Assembly: GCF_001612905.1 (NCBI RefSeq)
Contig: NZ_BDBI01000017.1
Coordinates: forward strand, 186,001-250,000
From: Nocardia ignorata NBRC 108230
GTDB lineage: Bacteria > Actinomycetota > Actinomycetes > Mycobacteriales > Mycobacteriaceae
Direction of reading: 5' to 3'
DNA: 64,000 bases
Positions 53,201 to 61,214 of this stretch are shown in pieces. How positions within the stretch are numbered: position 1 is the first letter of the stretch; every line of letters starts with the position of its first letter. The notes beneath the pieces were generated by a model. That model made no database searches and was not told where the DNA came from. It worked only from the letters and a program-made list of their open reading frames with translations. A program made the position numbers and the translations under genes.

Positions 53201-53925
53201 AAGGTTGGGCCAACGACGTCGACGCCCTGCTCGCCGAGTTCACCGCCGCCGAACTCGCCGAACAGCAGGTGGAACTGCCCGGCCAGCTCCCCGCCACCGC
53301 CCTGGTCGAACTGCGCGCCGACCCCACCCGCCTGGCCGCCCGCCTACGTCGCCCCCTGCCCTACCCGCCGAACCCGATGGCCCGGCGCGGCACCGCCTTC
53401 CACGCCTGGGTGCAGTCCTGGTACAGCACCGACCAGTTGCTCGGCCTCGACGAACTACCCGGCGCCGCCGACACGGCAGGCCGCGCCGATCAGGAACTCG
53501 CCACCATGCAGGCCGCCTTCCGTCGCTCACCCTGGGCGCACCGCAACCCCATCGACGTGGAGGTGCCCTTCGAAACCAGCATCGCGGGCACCGTCATCCG
53601 CGGCCGGATGGACGCGGTCTTCGCCGAACCCGGCGACCGCTGGATCGTCGTCGACTGGAAGACCGGCGCCGAACCCGGTCCCGCCGACGAACCCGCCGTC
53701 GCCATGCAGCTCGCCGTCTACCGCCTGGCCTGGGCCCGCCTGATGGCCGCCCGCACCGGCGAATCCGAGGACGCGATCCTCCAACGAGTCGGCGCCGCTT
53801 TCCATTACGTACGCTCCGGCCGCACCATCGCCCCGACCGACCTGGCAGGCCCGGACGAACTGGCCCGCCTCATCCACGACGCCGCCCCGGAAAACAAGGA
53901 CACCGAACAGCAAGACCCCCACTGA
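50284..53925 (+). CDS. adnB: AdnB subunit of the AdnAB helicase-nuclease
   Basis: A 1213-residue SF1A helicase-nuclease, partner of AdnA. Walker A is VVAGAGAGKTETM near residue 40, motif II is LLDEYQDTGHA near 285, motif III is GDPMQSIYGWRG near 403, and the late helicase motif LTVHAAKGLEWEVV is near 765. The RecB-type nuclease appears in GRMDAVF and WIVVDWKTG near 1120. Between motifs II and III, nt about 51190-51475 encode a Gly/Ser/Asp-rich insert of roughly 90 residues. GTG 50284 overlaps the adnA stop by four bases. Confidence 0.94.
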   Translation: MSGVRVTPQRLADALGLPPPTDEQAAVIAAPTGPTLVVAGAGAGKTETMAARVVWMVANQLVAPDEVLGLTFTRKAAQQLTSRIRTRLARLAGAPLVREIDPSGALRTVIAGAEPEISTYHSYAGRLLTAHGLLLPVEPSAALLTQTQLWQLAHEVVRSWDGDLDTDRTPVSVTEAVLALSGQLAEHLVEPEELAEAHAELEKLVYTLPAGPRQRGGPSQKLQDVVNAQRERVALLPLVNQLAEALERRGALDFGSQMSLAARLAVDHPEVAAAERARFKLVLLDEYQDTGHAQRVLLSALFGNARAVQQNRRSEPVRVRASATSDHATLWSDDPAPGEIASDVRRAGSPDLHGGARDGVGDGRRGDSPSSGWPGGGGPGASGDGSRAGEAGSGALAVTAVGDPMQSIYGWRGASAANLPRFATDFPVGDGLPAPILPLLTSWRNPPEALALANLVADPLRSRARAAGGATVDALRAKPDAHAGAVELALTETVAQERDWIAERIAREWIQAREEGRPPPTSAVLIRRNADAAPLAEALREQGLPVEIVGLGGLLATPEVADIVATLRLIAEPGTGSAAVRILTGARWRIGVADLAALAKRARMLSIGSLSGDASTAITDATGLASALREVAPEPTERAGLADAIADPGPAENYSEAGYARILALGEELAALRERSGQPLVELVADVERTIGVGVETQTRRAIAGGGAGREHLDAFAEVVAGYAADSRASLSGLLAFFTAAESVENGLEPGEVEVARDRVQVLTVHAAKGLEWEVVAVPHVSASVFPSTTALSTWLGALTELPTTLRGDRAQPDAAEGVPVLDLSGVGDRAELEQAITEHRDALKSRRLDEERRLFYVALTRTERVLLVSAYYWPETGTSQKGPSEFLLELKEANDDPDSPAYGVATVARWDDKPPADAVNPFADNPPTAQWPRDPLGDRRDPIEQGATLVRAALDQLRSTPAESAPEDDDPEGWANDVDALLAEFTAAELAEQQVELPGQLPATALVELRADPTRLAARLRRPLPYPPNPMARRGTAFHAWVQSWYSTDQLLGLDELPGAADTAGRADQELATMQAAFRRSPWAHRNPIDVEVPFETSIAGTVIRGRMDAVFAEPGDRWIVVDWKTGAEPGPADEPAVAMQLAVYRLAWARLMAARTGESEDAILQRVGAAFHYVRSGRTIAPTDLAGPDELARLIHDAAPENKDTEQQDPH

Positions 53926-53932
53926 GCCGATA

Positions 53933-54136
53933 CTCTTCCCGCGAAGAGGAAACACAAGACCGGTCTCGGCGCTGCGTACCGAGACTCGCGGCGCCAGCTA
54001 GTCTTCCCCGCGAAGAGGAAACCACGATCGGTCTCGGCGCGTCGCCGCCTCTGGACTGACCGAAGGGTGCGACGAAGGAGTGCCCGTAGGGAGGGAAGAG
54101 GCGGCGCTTAGCGCCGAGACCCGCGGCGCCAGCCGC
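53933..54136. repeat. Repeat cluster with a long imperfect inverted repeat
   Basis: Two related units (53933-53971 and 54001-54040) share CTTCC...GCGAAGAGGAAAC and end in GGTCTCGGCGC. A third partial similarity covers 54107-54136. The segment 54030-54052 pairs with 54097-54121: 11 bp (GGTCTCGGCGC), a bulge, then 10 bp (CGCCGCCTCT), around a loop of about 44 bases. It fills the gap between adnB and the channel gene and may be a terminator, a structured RNA or a small mobile palindrome. Confidence 0.65.
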
Positions 54137-54154
54137 CAAAAAAGGAGCGCGACG

Positions 54155-55207
54155 ATGTTCGACAAGCGCCGCCCGCTCGGGCTGAGTAGCAGTCCCGACT
54201 ACGCGCTGGTCGGTTTGTTGCGCATCCCGGTCGAGCAGATCAGTCCCTGGACCTCGCTCACCCGCCGCGTCCTTTTCGCGATCCTGCTGCTGTTCACCGC
54301 CGCGGGCGTGGTGTATCTGGGCCGCCACGGCTACCGCGACAACTCCGGTGACGAATTGTCGTTCCTCGATGCGATGTATTACGCCACGGTGTCGCTGTCG
54401 ACCACCGGGTACGGCGATATCGCCCCGATCACCCCGTCGGCGCGGCTGGTGAACATCATCGTCATCACACCCCTGCGTGTCCTGTTCCTGATCGTGCTGG
54501 TCGGCACCACTCTCAGCGTGCTCACCGAGCGGTCCCGGCAGGCGTTCAAGATTCAGCGATGGAGGCACACCGTGCGCAATCACACCGTTGTCGTCGGTTA
54601 CGGCACCAAGGGACGCACCGCGATCGATGCCATGCTCGGCGACGGTGTGCAGGCGTCCGACATCGTCGTCGTCGATACCGATCCGATCGCGCTGGAGGCG
54701 GCGGCGGGTGCGGGTCTGGTCACCGTGCACGGTTCGGCGACCAAGTCCGATGTGTTGCGCCTGACGGGCGTGCAGCGGGCGTCGTCGGTGATCGTGGCGA
54801 CCAACCGCGACGACACCGCGGTGCTGGTCACCCTCACCGCCCGCGAACTGAACAAGACCGCCAAGATCTGTGTCGCCATCCGCGAGGCCGAGAACACCCA
54901 CCTCGTGCGCCAGTCCGGCGCCGACTCGGTGGTGGTGTCGTCGGAGACGGCGGGCCGGTTGCTCGGGATCGCCACCACCACCCCGACGGTCGTGGAGATG
55001 ATGGAGGACCTGCTCACCCCCGAAGAGGGTTTCGCGGTGGCCGAGCGTGAGGTGGAGCCGAGCGAGGTCGGTGGGTCGCCGCGTCATCTGTCCGACATCG
55101 TGCTCGGTGTGGTGCGCGACGGTCAGCTGATCCGCGTCGGTGAGCCCGAAGTCGACGCGCTCGACGCGGGCGACAAGCTGCTCTACATCCGCAACGGCGG
55201 CAAATAG
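54155..55207 (+). CDS. Potassium channel family protein with TrkA-N (RCK) domain
   Basis: A 350-residue membrane protein. Two transmembrane helices (about residues 35-58 and 108-132) flank a pore loop with the K+ filter TTGYGD near residue 86. A cytoplasmic nucleotide-binding RCK domain follows (VVVGYGTKGRTAIDAML near 148; VVDTDPIALEAA) and then a TrkA-C-like end. It resembles bacterial Kch/MthK channels gated by ligands. AAAGGAG seven bases before ATG 54155 marks the start. Gene order matches Rv3200c. Confidence 0.92.
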   Translation: MFDKRRPLGLSSSPDYALVGLLRIPVEQISPWTSLTRRVLFAILLLFTAAGVVYLGRHGYRDNSGDELSFLDAMYYATVSLSTTGYGDIAPITPSARLVNIIVITPLRVLFLIVLVGTTLSVLTERSRQAFKIQRWRHTVRNHTVVVGYGTKGRTAIDAMLGDGVQASDIVVVDTDPIALEAAAGAGLVTVHGSATKSDVLRLTGVQRASSVIVATNRDDTAVLVTLTARELNKTAKICVAIREAENTHLVRQSGADSVVVSSETAGRLLGIATTTPTVVEMMEDLLTPEEGFAVAEREVEPSEVGGSPRHLSDIVLGVVRDGQLIRVGEPEVDALDAGDKLLYIRNGGK

Positions 55208-55230
55208 CGGCAGCGGCTAGGCTCGGCGAT

Positions 55231-56124
55231 GTGTCGTTCCGGCTGAAAAACGTTCCGCTGCTGTCGCGTTCCACCGTCGATCGGGCCGAGCACGTGCGGG
55301 TCGATCCCGCCGCGCTGCGCGAGGGGTGGGGAAAGGCCCGGGTGCTGCGGGTGGATCCGCGCGGGCGGGTGCGGGTGGACGGCGGCACCATCGTTCTCGA
55401 CGCGGCCACCGCGTTCGGTGGTTTCCCCGAGGACCGGGCGGTGTTCCTCGGGGTCGCCGAGGGTGCGCACCTGTGGGCGGTGCGGGAGCCGGAACTCGAG
55501 GGCACGCTGAAAGATCTGCGCACACTCGGCGCGGTCGACGACTTCACCGCCGAACTGCTCTCCACGGCCTACGCCCTGCTCAACTGGCACGACCACGCCG
55601 GTTTCCACGGCGGTGACGGGACCTCGACCACCCTCGCGCGCGGCGGCTGGTCCCGGTTGACCGGCACCGGCGTCGAGGAATTCCCCCGCATCGACCCCGC
55701 CGTGATCGTCCTGGTCCACGACGGTGCCGACCGCGTTCTGCTCGCCCGCCAGCACAGCTGGCCGCCCGCGATGTTCTCGCTGCTCGCCGGCTTCGTCGAA
55801 GCGGGTGAATCGCTGGAACGGTGCGTGGAACGCGAGGTCCGCGAGGAGGTCGGCGTCGACCTGCGCGAGATCGACTACCTGGGCAGCCAGCCGTGGCCGT
55901 TCCCGCGCTCGCTGATGGTCGGTTTCGCCGCCGTCGGCGATCCCGCACAGGAACTCGCCTTCTCCGACGGTGAGATCGAAGAAGCCCACTGGTTCACCCG
56001 CGACGAGGTCCGTGCCGCGCTGAATCTCGGCGACTGGTCGACCCGCGACACGAACGCCCGTCTCTTGGTCCCCGGCTCCATCTCTATCGCCAGAACCATC
56101 ATCGAATCCTGGGCTGAATCCTAG
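55231..56124 (+). CDS. nudC: NAD(+) diphosphatase NudC (Nudix hydrolase)
   Basis: A 297-residue Nudix hydrolase that cleaves NADH/NAD and can remove NAD caps from RNA. The Nudix box is in GFVEAGESLERCVEREVREE near residue 190, followed by the NudC hallmark SQPWPFPRS near 220. The four cysteines that normally bind zinc between the domains are not present: the region reads HAGFHGGDG and later LTGTGVEEFPR. GTG 55231 follows a -10-like TAGGCT (55218-55223) by seven bases, suggesting a leaderless mRNA. Order matches Rv3199c. Confidence 0.92.
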   Translation: MSFRLKNVPLLSRSTVDRAEHVRVDPAALREGWGKARVLRVDPRGRVRVDGGTIVLDAATAFGGFPEDRAVFLGVAEGAHLWAVREPELEGTLKDLRTLGAVDDFTAELLSTAYALLNWHDHAGFHGGDGTSTTLARGGWSRLTGTGVEEFPRIDPAVIVLVHDGADRVLLARQHSWPPAMFSLLAGFVEAGESLERCVEREVREEVGVDLREIDYLGSQPWPFPRSLMVGFAAVGDPAQELAFSDGEIEEAHWFTRDEVRAALNLGDWSTRDTNARLLVPGSISIARTIIESWAES

Positions 56125-56283
56125 GAGCGCTGGCGCGCTCGAGTTCGCGGCCCCTCCGGTCCCGACGATCAGGCACCGTGCTTGCTCCTTCGTCGCCTAC
56201 GCAACGGCACCTGATCGTCGGGACTGCCGCGAACCGCCGCTGCGCGGCGAACCCTCCTCGAGGTCGGGTCGTGGTGGTCCAGA
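56125..56283. repeat. Nested palindromic intergenic element
   Basis: Outer arms GTTCGCGG (56143-56150) and CCGCGAAC (56227-56234) enclose perfect 14-bp arms beginning TCCCGACGATCAGG (56160-56173 with 56210-56223). Smaller hairpins flank it (GAGCGC...GCGCTC before, CGCCGC...GCGGCG after). It lies between the convergent nudC and mrx1 genes and may terminate both or be a REP/MITE-like repeat. Confidence 0.65.
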
Positions 56284-56541
56284 TCAGGACTGCGCGGCTA
56301 GGGTTTGCTTCACTTGGGCGAGCGTGGGGTTGGTCGCCGTTGAACCGTCGCGGTATTTCACTGTCGGGACGACGTGGTTGCCGTTGTTGACGCTGCCGAC
56401 GAAATCGGCGGAGGCGGGATCCTCTTCGATGTCGATCACCGTGTAGGTGATGCCCGCCTCGTCGAGCTGGGTCTTGAGGCGGCGGCAGTAGCCGCACCAG
56501 GTGGTGGAGTACATCGTCAGGTCAGGGGTTGTTTCGCTCAC
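56284..56541 (-). CDS. mrx1: Mycoredoxin 1 (glutaredoxin-like)
   Basis: An 85-residue thioredoxin-fold protein with the active-site CGYC near residue 16 and the cis-Pro in VVPTVKY near 58. It reduces mixed disulfides of proteins with mycothiol in the cytoplasm, as Mrx1 does in mycobacteria and corynebacteria. It starts with GTG 56541, divergent from uvrD2; the same arrangement occurs in M. tuberculosis (Rv3198A next to uvrD2). Confidence 0.93.
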   Translation of the reverse strand: MSETTPDLTMYSTTWCGYCRRLKTQLDEAGITYTVIDIEEDPASADFVGSVNNGNHVVPTVKYRDGSTATNPTLAQVKQTLAAQS

Positions 56542-56604
56542 GCGGTGTGCAACGTCTCGACCGGCCCTGGTGTTCCGGCCGGGTTCTTGTCGGCGGGCGC
56601 TGTC

Positions 56605-58761
56605 ATGATGGTGGCCGTGTCAGCACTCGATCTCGCCGCCCTCGACCCGGAACAGGCCGCCGCGGTGCGGGCACCGAGGGGACCGGTGTGTGTGCTCGCG
56701 GGGGCGGGTACCGGCAAGACCAGGACCATCACCCACCGCATCGCACACCTGATCGCGGGCGGTCACGTGAAGGCCGACCAGGTCCTGGCGGTGACGTTCA
56801 CCGCACGCGCCGCGGGGGAGATGCGCGGCAGGCTGCGGGCGATGGGCCTCGGCGGTGACGCCGGGCAGGTGCAGGCACGCACCTTCCACGCGGCGGCGCT
56901 GCGGCAGCTGCGGTACTTCTGGCCGCAGGTCGTGGGCGATGTGCCGTGGCGGTTGCTCGACAGCAAGTTCCCCGTGGTCGCACAGGCCGCCAACCGGGCG
57001 GGACTGGGCAGCTCGACCGAACTGATCCGCGACCTGCTCAGCGAGATCGAATGGGCCAAAGCCTCGCTGATCGCCCCGGAGGACTACCCGGCGGCCGCCG
57101 CGAAATACCACCGCGACGCCCCCGTCGAGGTCACCCGGGTGGCCCAGGTCTACGCGGGGTACGAGTCGGCGAAGACCTCCGCCGACGGCCTGTTGCTCGA
57201 CTTCGACGACCTGCTGCTGCACACCGCCGCCGCGCTCGAGGACTACCCGGCTGTCGCCGACGAATTCCGCGGCCGGTACCGCAGTTTCGTCGTCGACGAG
57301 TACCAGGACGTCACGCCGCTGCAGCAGCGGGTGCTCGACGCCTGGCTCGGCGAGCGCGACGACCTCACCGTCGTCGGTGACGCCAACCAGACCATCTACT
57401 CCTTCACCGGCGCCACCCCCAACTACCTGCTCGACTTCTCCCGCCGCTTCCCCGACGCCACCGTCATCCGGCTCGAACGCGACTATCGCTCCACCCCCCA
57501 GGTTGTGTCGCTGGCCAACCGGGTGATCGGTGCCGCGCGCGGCCGCATCGCGGGCACGCGGCTGGCGCTCGTCGGCCAGCGCCCCGACGGCCCGGAACCC
57601 GAATTCGCCGAGTACCCCGACGTGCCCGCCGAGGCCACGGCCGTCGCGGGCAAGATCAAGAAGCTGATCGCCGCGGGCACACCGGCAGCCGAGATCGCGG
57701 TGCTCTACCGGATCAACGCCCAGTCCGAACCGTTCGAACAGGCGCTCAACGAGCGCGGTGTCCCCTTCCAGATGCGCGGCGGCGAAGGGTTCTTCCAGCG
57801 CCAAGAGGTGCGCCAGGCCGTACAGAAACTGCGCCAGGCCGATACTCGCGACGACCTGCCCGACGAGGCACGCAGCGGCGGCGGGCTCATCACGCTTGTT
57901 CGCGCCGAGCTGGCCTCGGTCGGGCTCACCGCCGAGGAACCCGCCGGCGCTCAGGCCAAGGAACGCTGGTCCGCGCTGCTCGCGCTGGTGCAGCTCACCG
58001 AGGAACTCGTCGGCCACGACCCCGAGATCGACCTCACCGGTCTGCTTCGCGAGCTCGCCACCCGCGCCGAGGCCAAACACCCGCCGACCGTCGAAGGTGT
58101 CACGCTGGCGTCGCTGCATGCCGCCAAGGGCCTGGAATGGGACGCGGTGTTCCTCGTCGGCGTCAGCGACGGCACGCTCCCGATCCAGCACGTACTCGGC
58201 GACGACGGCAGCCCGTCCGACCAAGCGGGCCTGGAAGAGGAACGCAGGCTGCTCTACGTGGGCGTCACCCGCGCGCGCGAACACCTCACGGTCTCCTGGT
58301 CGCTGGCCCGCGCCGAGGGCGGCCGACGGGTGCGCAGGCGTTCCCGGTTCCTCAACGGTCTCGTCCCCGACGACTCGCCCGCCTCGCGCATCGCCGCGAC
58401 GGCGACGGGTCCCAAGGACGCCGACGGCAAACGTCCGCTGTGCCGGGTCTGCGCGAAACCGCTGATCGGCACCTACGCCTCGATGCTCGGCCGCTGCAGA
58501 CGCTGCCCGGCCGAACTCGACGCCGAATTGCTCGCGGCCCTGCGGGAGTGGCGCGCGGAGAAGGCGGAGGTCCTGCGCGTGCGCGACTTCGTGGTGTTCA
58601 CCGACACCACCCTCACCGCCATCGCCGAACAGCTCCCCGCCGACGACAAGGGGCTGGCGGCGATCGCGGGCATCGGCCCGAAGAAGATCGAGCAGTACGG
58701 CGCCGATGTGCTCGCGATCGTCGCGTCGCGGATGCGGGCAAAGACACAAAACCCCAGGTAG
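56605..58761 (+). CDS. uvrD2: ATP-dependent helicase UvrD2
   Basis: A 718-residue SF1A 3'-5' helicase. Walker A is LAGAGTGKTRTITHR near residue 33, motif II is VVDEYQDVTPLQQ near 230 and motif III is GDANQTIYSFTG near 258. The UvrD2-specific tetracysteine linker (CRVCAKP, then CRRCP) is near residue 613, and an HRDC domain closes the protein (LTAIAEQLP, IAGIGPKKIEQYG). ATG 56605 is used; ATG 56608 and GTG 56617 are alternatives. The whiB7 promoter begins directly after its stop. Confidence 0.95.
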   Translation: MMVAVSALDLAALDPEQAAAVRAPRGPVCVLAGAGTGKTRTITHRIAHLIAGGHVKADQVLAVTFTARAAGEMRGRLRAMGLGGDAGQVQARTFHAAALRQLRYFWPQVVGDVPWRLLDSKFPVVAQAANRAGLGSSTELIRDLLSEIEWAKASLIAPEDYPAAAAKYHRDAPVEVTRVAQVYAGYESAKTSADGLLLDFDDLLLHTAAALEDYPAVADEFRGRYRSFVVDEYQDVTPLQQRVLDAWLGERDDLTVVGDANQTIYSFTGATPNYLLDFSRRFPDATVIRLERDYRSTPQVVSLANRVIGAARGRIAGTRLALVGQRPDGPEPEFAEYPDVPAEATAVAGKIKKLIAAGTPAAEIAVLYRINAQSEPFEQALNERGVPFQMRGGEGFFQRQEVRQAVQKLRQADTRDDLPDEARSGGGLITLVRAELASVGLTAEEPAGAQAKERWSALLALVQLTEELVGHDPEIDLTGLLRELATRAEAKHPPTVEGVTLASLHAAKGLEWDAVFLVGVSDGTLPIQHVLGDDGSPSDQAGLEEERRLLYVGVTRAREHLTVSWSLARAEGGRRVRRRSRFLNGLVPDDSPASRIAATATGPKDADGKRPLCRVCAKPLIGTYASMLGRCRRCPAELDAELLAALREWRAEKAEVLRVRDFVVFTDTTLTAIAEQLPADDKGLAAIAGIGPKKIEQYGADVLAIVASRMRAKTQNPR

Positions 58762-58798
58762 AAAATAGGTTGTCCGCATATCGATCTTTGCCTATGGT
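58762..58798 (+). promoter_or_regulatory. whiB7 promoter with WhiB7-type AT-rich element
   Basis: AAAAT (58762-58766) lies three bases upstream of a -35 TTGTCC (58770-58775), followed by a 17-base spacer and -10 TATGGT (58793-58798). An AT-rich stretch just above the -35 box is the known feature of WhiB7-activated promoters, so autoactivation is likely. Confidence 0.75.
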
Positions 58799-58871
58799 GG
58801 ACAGCACGCACCGAGAGTGATCTCGGCGCGCGGAAACTATCAGCACACGAGTTCAGGAGGGAGGCAGTCAG

Positions 58872-59204
58872 ATGAACAGCAACACCGCATTCGTCGCGAT
58901 GGGCAATCGCGACCTGGTGAACGAATTCATGGTGTCCGCCTCCCGGGGGGTCCTCGCTCTGCAGGGGACCGGTCTGTCCGGCGTCGATACCAAAGCTGTC
59001 CCGATGACTGTCATGCATCAGCACAGCCCTGTTCGTCTCCAGGACAAGCCCATTGTGGGTTGGCAGCCGACCGCCGTTCCGGCATCGGCAGACACGTTCG
59101 CCGATGAGGCCGGATACGCACCGGCGATCTTCGGCGGCGCAACCCGCCTCCGCGTCCACCCAGCGACCGTGCTCAGGTCTCGACACAGATGTCGAACTAG
59201 GTAG
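58872..59204 (+). CDS. Upstream open reading frame in the whiB7 leader
   Basis: A 110-codon frame with a strong ribosome-binding site (GGAGGGAGG) before ATG 58872. The product has no recognisable domain (begins MNSNTAFVAMGNRDLVNEF, middle VMHQHSPVRLQDKPIVGW, basic end RSRHRCRTR). Its stop (59202-59204) lies inside a hairpin and 20 bases before an intrinsic terminator. This is the layout expected of a translated uORF controlling attenuation of whiB7, as known for whiB7/wblC in other actinobacteria. The peptide may have no other function. Confidence 0.7.
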   Translation: MNSNTAFVAMGNRDLVNEFMVSASRGVLALQGTGLSGVDTKAVPMTVMHQHSPVRLQDKPIVGWQPTAVPASADTFADEAGYAPAIFGGATRLRVHPATVLRSRHRCRTR

Positions 59205-59222
59205 GAATTCCTCCCTAGACCT
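59175..59222 (+). promoter_or_regulatory. Multi-hairpin antiterminator region of the whiB7 leader
   Basis: Hairpin 1 pairs TCGACA (59180-59185) with TGTCGA (59190-59195). Hairpin 2 spans 59197-59218, a near-perfect palindrome centred on AGGAATTCCT. AGGTCT (59175-59180) can instead pair with AGACCT (59217-59222), which overlaps hairpin 2. The alternatives are partly exclusive, as in attenuators. Confidence 0.6.
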
Positions 59223-59224
59223 CC

Positions 59225-59266
59225 TGGCCACGGATCGCGAGAAGCGAAATCCGTGGCCATTGTTTT
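59225..59266 (+). terminator. Intrinsic terminator (attenuator) before whiB7
   Basis: A perfect 11-bp stem, TGGCCACGGAT (59225-59235) with ATCCGTGGCCA (59249-59259), is followed by TTGTTTT. It stands between the uORF and whiB7, so read-through is needed for WhiB7 synthesis. Confidence 0.85.
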
Positions 59267-59340
59267 CGGCTCCTCAGCCGCAGGCTCCGGGTTCGCACAC
59301 CGAACACCACGACCGCTGCAACGAGCTGAAGGAGAACGAC

Positions 59341-59667
59341 GTGTTCACCGCCCAGGACTGGCCGACGGCCACTACTGACGTGACATGCCGAACCGTGGCG
59401 CAGACCCCTCGCGTCCGTGAGGTCACCACCAAGACCCTGCCCTGCCGGGCCGGAAACCCCGATCTGTGGTTCGCCGAGAGCCCCACCGATCTCGAGCAGG
59501 CCAAACAGCTGTGCGCCTCCTGCCCGATCCGTAAGGGCTGCCTGACGGCGGCCATCGACCGTGGCGAGCCGTGGGGTGTCTGGGGCGGTGAGATCTTCGA
59601 CCAGGGTGTCGTGATCGCTCGCAAGCGCCCGCGCGGTCGCCCGCGCAAGGTCGCGATCCCGGCATGA
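59341..59667 (+). CDS. whiB7: Redox-sensing transcription factor WhiB7
   Basis: A 108-residue Wbl-family regulator that activates intrinsic antibiotic-resistance genes with the housekeeping sigma factor. Four cluster cysteines are visible (TLPCRAGNPDLWF, then LCASCPIRKGC), followed by the turn GVWGGE near residue 79 and a C-terminal AT-hook RPRGRPRK near 97 that distinguishes WhiB7 from other Wbl proteins. GTG 59341 follows AAGGAG by six to seven bases. Its expression appears to be controlled by both the promoter and the leader attenuator. Confidence 0.96.
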   Translation: MFTAQDWPTATTDVTCRTVAQTPRVREVTTKTLPCRAGNPDLWFAESPTDLEQAKQLCASCPIRKGCLTAAIDRGEPWGVWGGEIFDQGVVIARKRPRGRPRKVAIPA

Positions 59668-59769
59668 GTGGTCAGCGGCCGGAGGCGGCAGCGGAGTGTA
59701 ACCACGTAGGCCGCCCGAACATGCCGCATGAACACCGCATGAACCCGGGGAAAGGGTTGTACCGCAAGC

Positions 59770-59808
59770 GAACCGCTCACCGTGCGTCGGTGGGCGGTTC
59801 GTTTGTTC
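59770..59808 (+). terminator. Terminator after whiB7
   Basis: GAACCGC...CACCG pairs with CGGTG...GCGGTTC (59770-59800), followed by GTTTGTT, between the convergent whiB7 and ABC1 kinase genes. Confidence 0.78.
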
Positions 59809-59815
59809 TGTGCGG

Positions 59816-61168
59816 CTAGGAGGCTTGCTCGGCGGGGAAGCCGGGCACCCAGGTGCGGACCAGCCGCATGAAACCCAGTTCCGCGTCGAGCTGGGCGAGG
59901 ATGCCGACGGAGCCGCCGAGTACCCGGAAGACCATCACATATTCCGCCGGGAGTTGCAGCGCCCGAGCGGTTTTCATCTCCGGACTGGAGAATTCCGACG
60001 CCTTGCCCGCGACCCGCTGCATCCAGGCCCTGGTGAAATGGAAGGTGTCGGTGCGGATGGGGTCGCTGAACGGACGCAGGTAGGCCTCGATCTCTTCGTG
60101 CGTCACCTTGCGACCCGGAATCACCCAGCCGTGCTCGTAGAGCAGCCGAGTGAGGGCCTCGTGGTCGTCGGCGACCGCCAGCGCCAGCATCTCGCCGAGG
60201 ATGCGGGGGAAGCCGTCGGGCATCGGCGCGCAGGCACCGAAGTCGAGGACCGCCAGCTTGCCGTCGGGCCGCACGAGGAAGTTACCCGGGTGGGGGTCGC
60301 CGTGCAGCAGGCCGGCCAGCTCGGGGGAGGAGAAGTGGAAGGTGCCCATCAGCTCGGCGATCCGATTGCGTTGCGCGCGGGTGCCTTCCGGGTCCTCGGC
60401 GCCCGCCTTGATCAGCGCGGAGACCGGTGTGCCGTCCAGCCATTCGGTGACGATCACCTTCGGCGCACCCGCCACGACCTTGGGGACCACGATGTGCGGG
60501 TGCCCGTCGAAGGCGGCGGCGAAGCGGCGCTGGTTGGCCGCCTCGATGCGATAGTCGAGCTCTTCCTCGGTGCGCTCGGTGATCTCGGCGAGCAGCGGCT
60601 TCACGTCCGCGCCGGGGATCACCGACGCCAGCAGACCCGACATCCGCGACAGTGTCTTCAGGTCGGCGCGCAGCGCGTCGTCGGCACCGGGGTACTGCAC
60701 CTTCACCGCCACCGCGCGGCCGTCCGACCACACCGCCCGGTGCACCTGACCGATGCTGGCCGACGCGGCGGGGGTGTCGTCGAAGGACTGGAAACGATCA
60801 CGCCACTTGGTGCCGAGCTGCTGGTCCAGGACCCGGTGCACGGTTTCGATCGGCATCGGCGGCGCGGCGGCCTGCAACTTGGTGAGGGCCTCGCGATAGT
60901 GCTCGCCGAATTCCTCCGGCACGGCGGCCTCCATCACACTCAGGGCCTGGCCGAACTTCATCGCGCCGCCCTTGAGTTCACCGAGCACGGCGAACAGCTG
61001 CTCGGCGGCCTTCTGGTTCAATCCGGCGTTGATCTGCTGCTTGTCACCCCCGACGAGCTTCTTGCCGAACCCGACGGCGGCTCGCCCCGCGATGCCGAGC
61101 GGAATTTTGGCCAACTTGGCATTGCGGCTGGAGCTGCGGCGCACGATCTCGGACACGCTACCCATCAT
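59816..61168 (-). CDS. ABC1/UbiB family atypical kinase
   Basis: A 450-residue protein of the ABC1/ADCK/UbiB family. The KxGQ motif (AMKFGQALS near residue 70), the Ala-rich nucleotide loop AASASIGQVHRA near 132, a VAVKVQYPG Lys near 150, and the catalytic HGDPHPGNFLV near 290 with DFGAC near 309 are all present. These proteins are atypical ATPases linked to lipid or quinone metabolism. The gene corresponds to Rv3197, next to whiB7. Start ATG 61168; ATG 61165 is one codon later. It is followed upstream by the ThiF-like gene on the same strand, 46 bases away. Confidence 0.9.
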   Translation of the reverse strand: MMGSVSEIVRRSSSRNAKLAKIPLGIAGRAAVGFGKKLVGGDKQQINAGLNQKAAEQLFAVLGELKGGAMKFGQALSVMEAAVPEEFGEHYREALTKLQAAAPPMPIETVHRVLDQQLGTKWRDRFQSFDDTPAASASIGQVHRAVWSDGRAVAVKVQYPGADDALRADLKTLSRMSGLLASVIPGADVKPLLAEITERTEEELDYRIEAANQRRFAAAFDGHPHIVVPKVVAGAPKVIVTEWLDGTPVSALIKAGAEDPEGTRAQRNRIAELMGTFHFSSPELAGLLHGDPHPGNFLVRPDGKLAVLDFGACAPMPDGFPRILGEMLALAVADDHEALTRLLYEHGWVIPGRKVTHEEIEAYLRPFSDPIRTDTFHFTRAWMQRVAGKASEFSSPEMKTARALQLPAEYVMVFRVLGGSVGILAQLDAELGFMRLVRTWVPGFPAEQAS

Positions 61169-61214
61169 GGCCGAACCTGCGGCCGCTGTGCCATGGGAAT
61201 GCTCACACCGGCGA

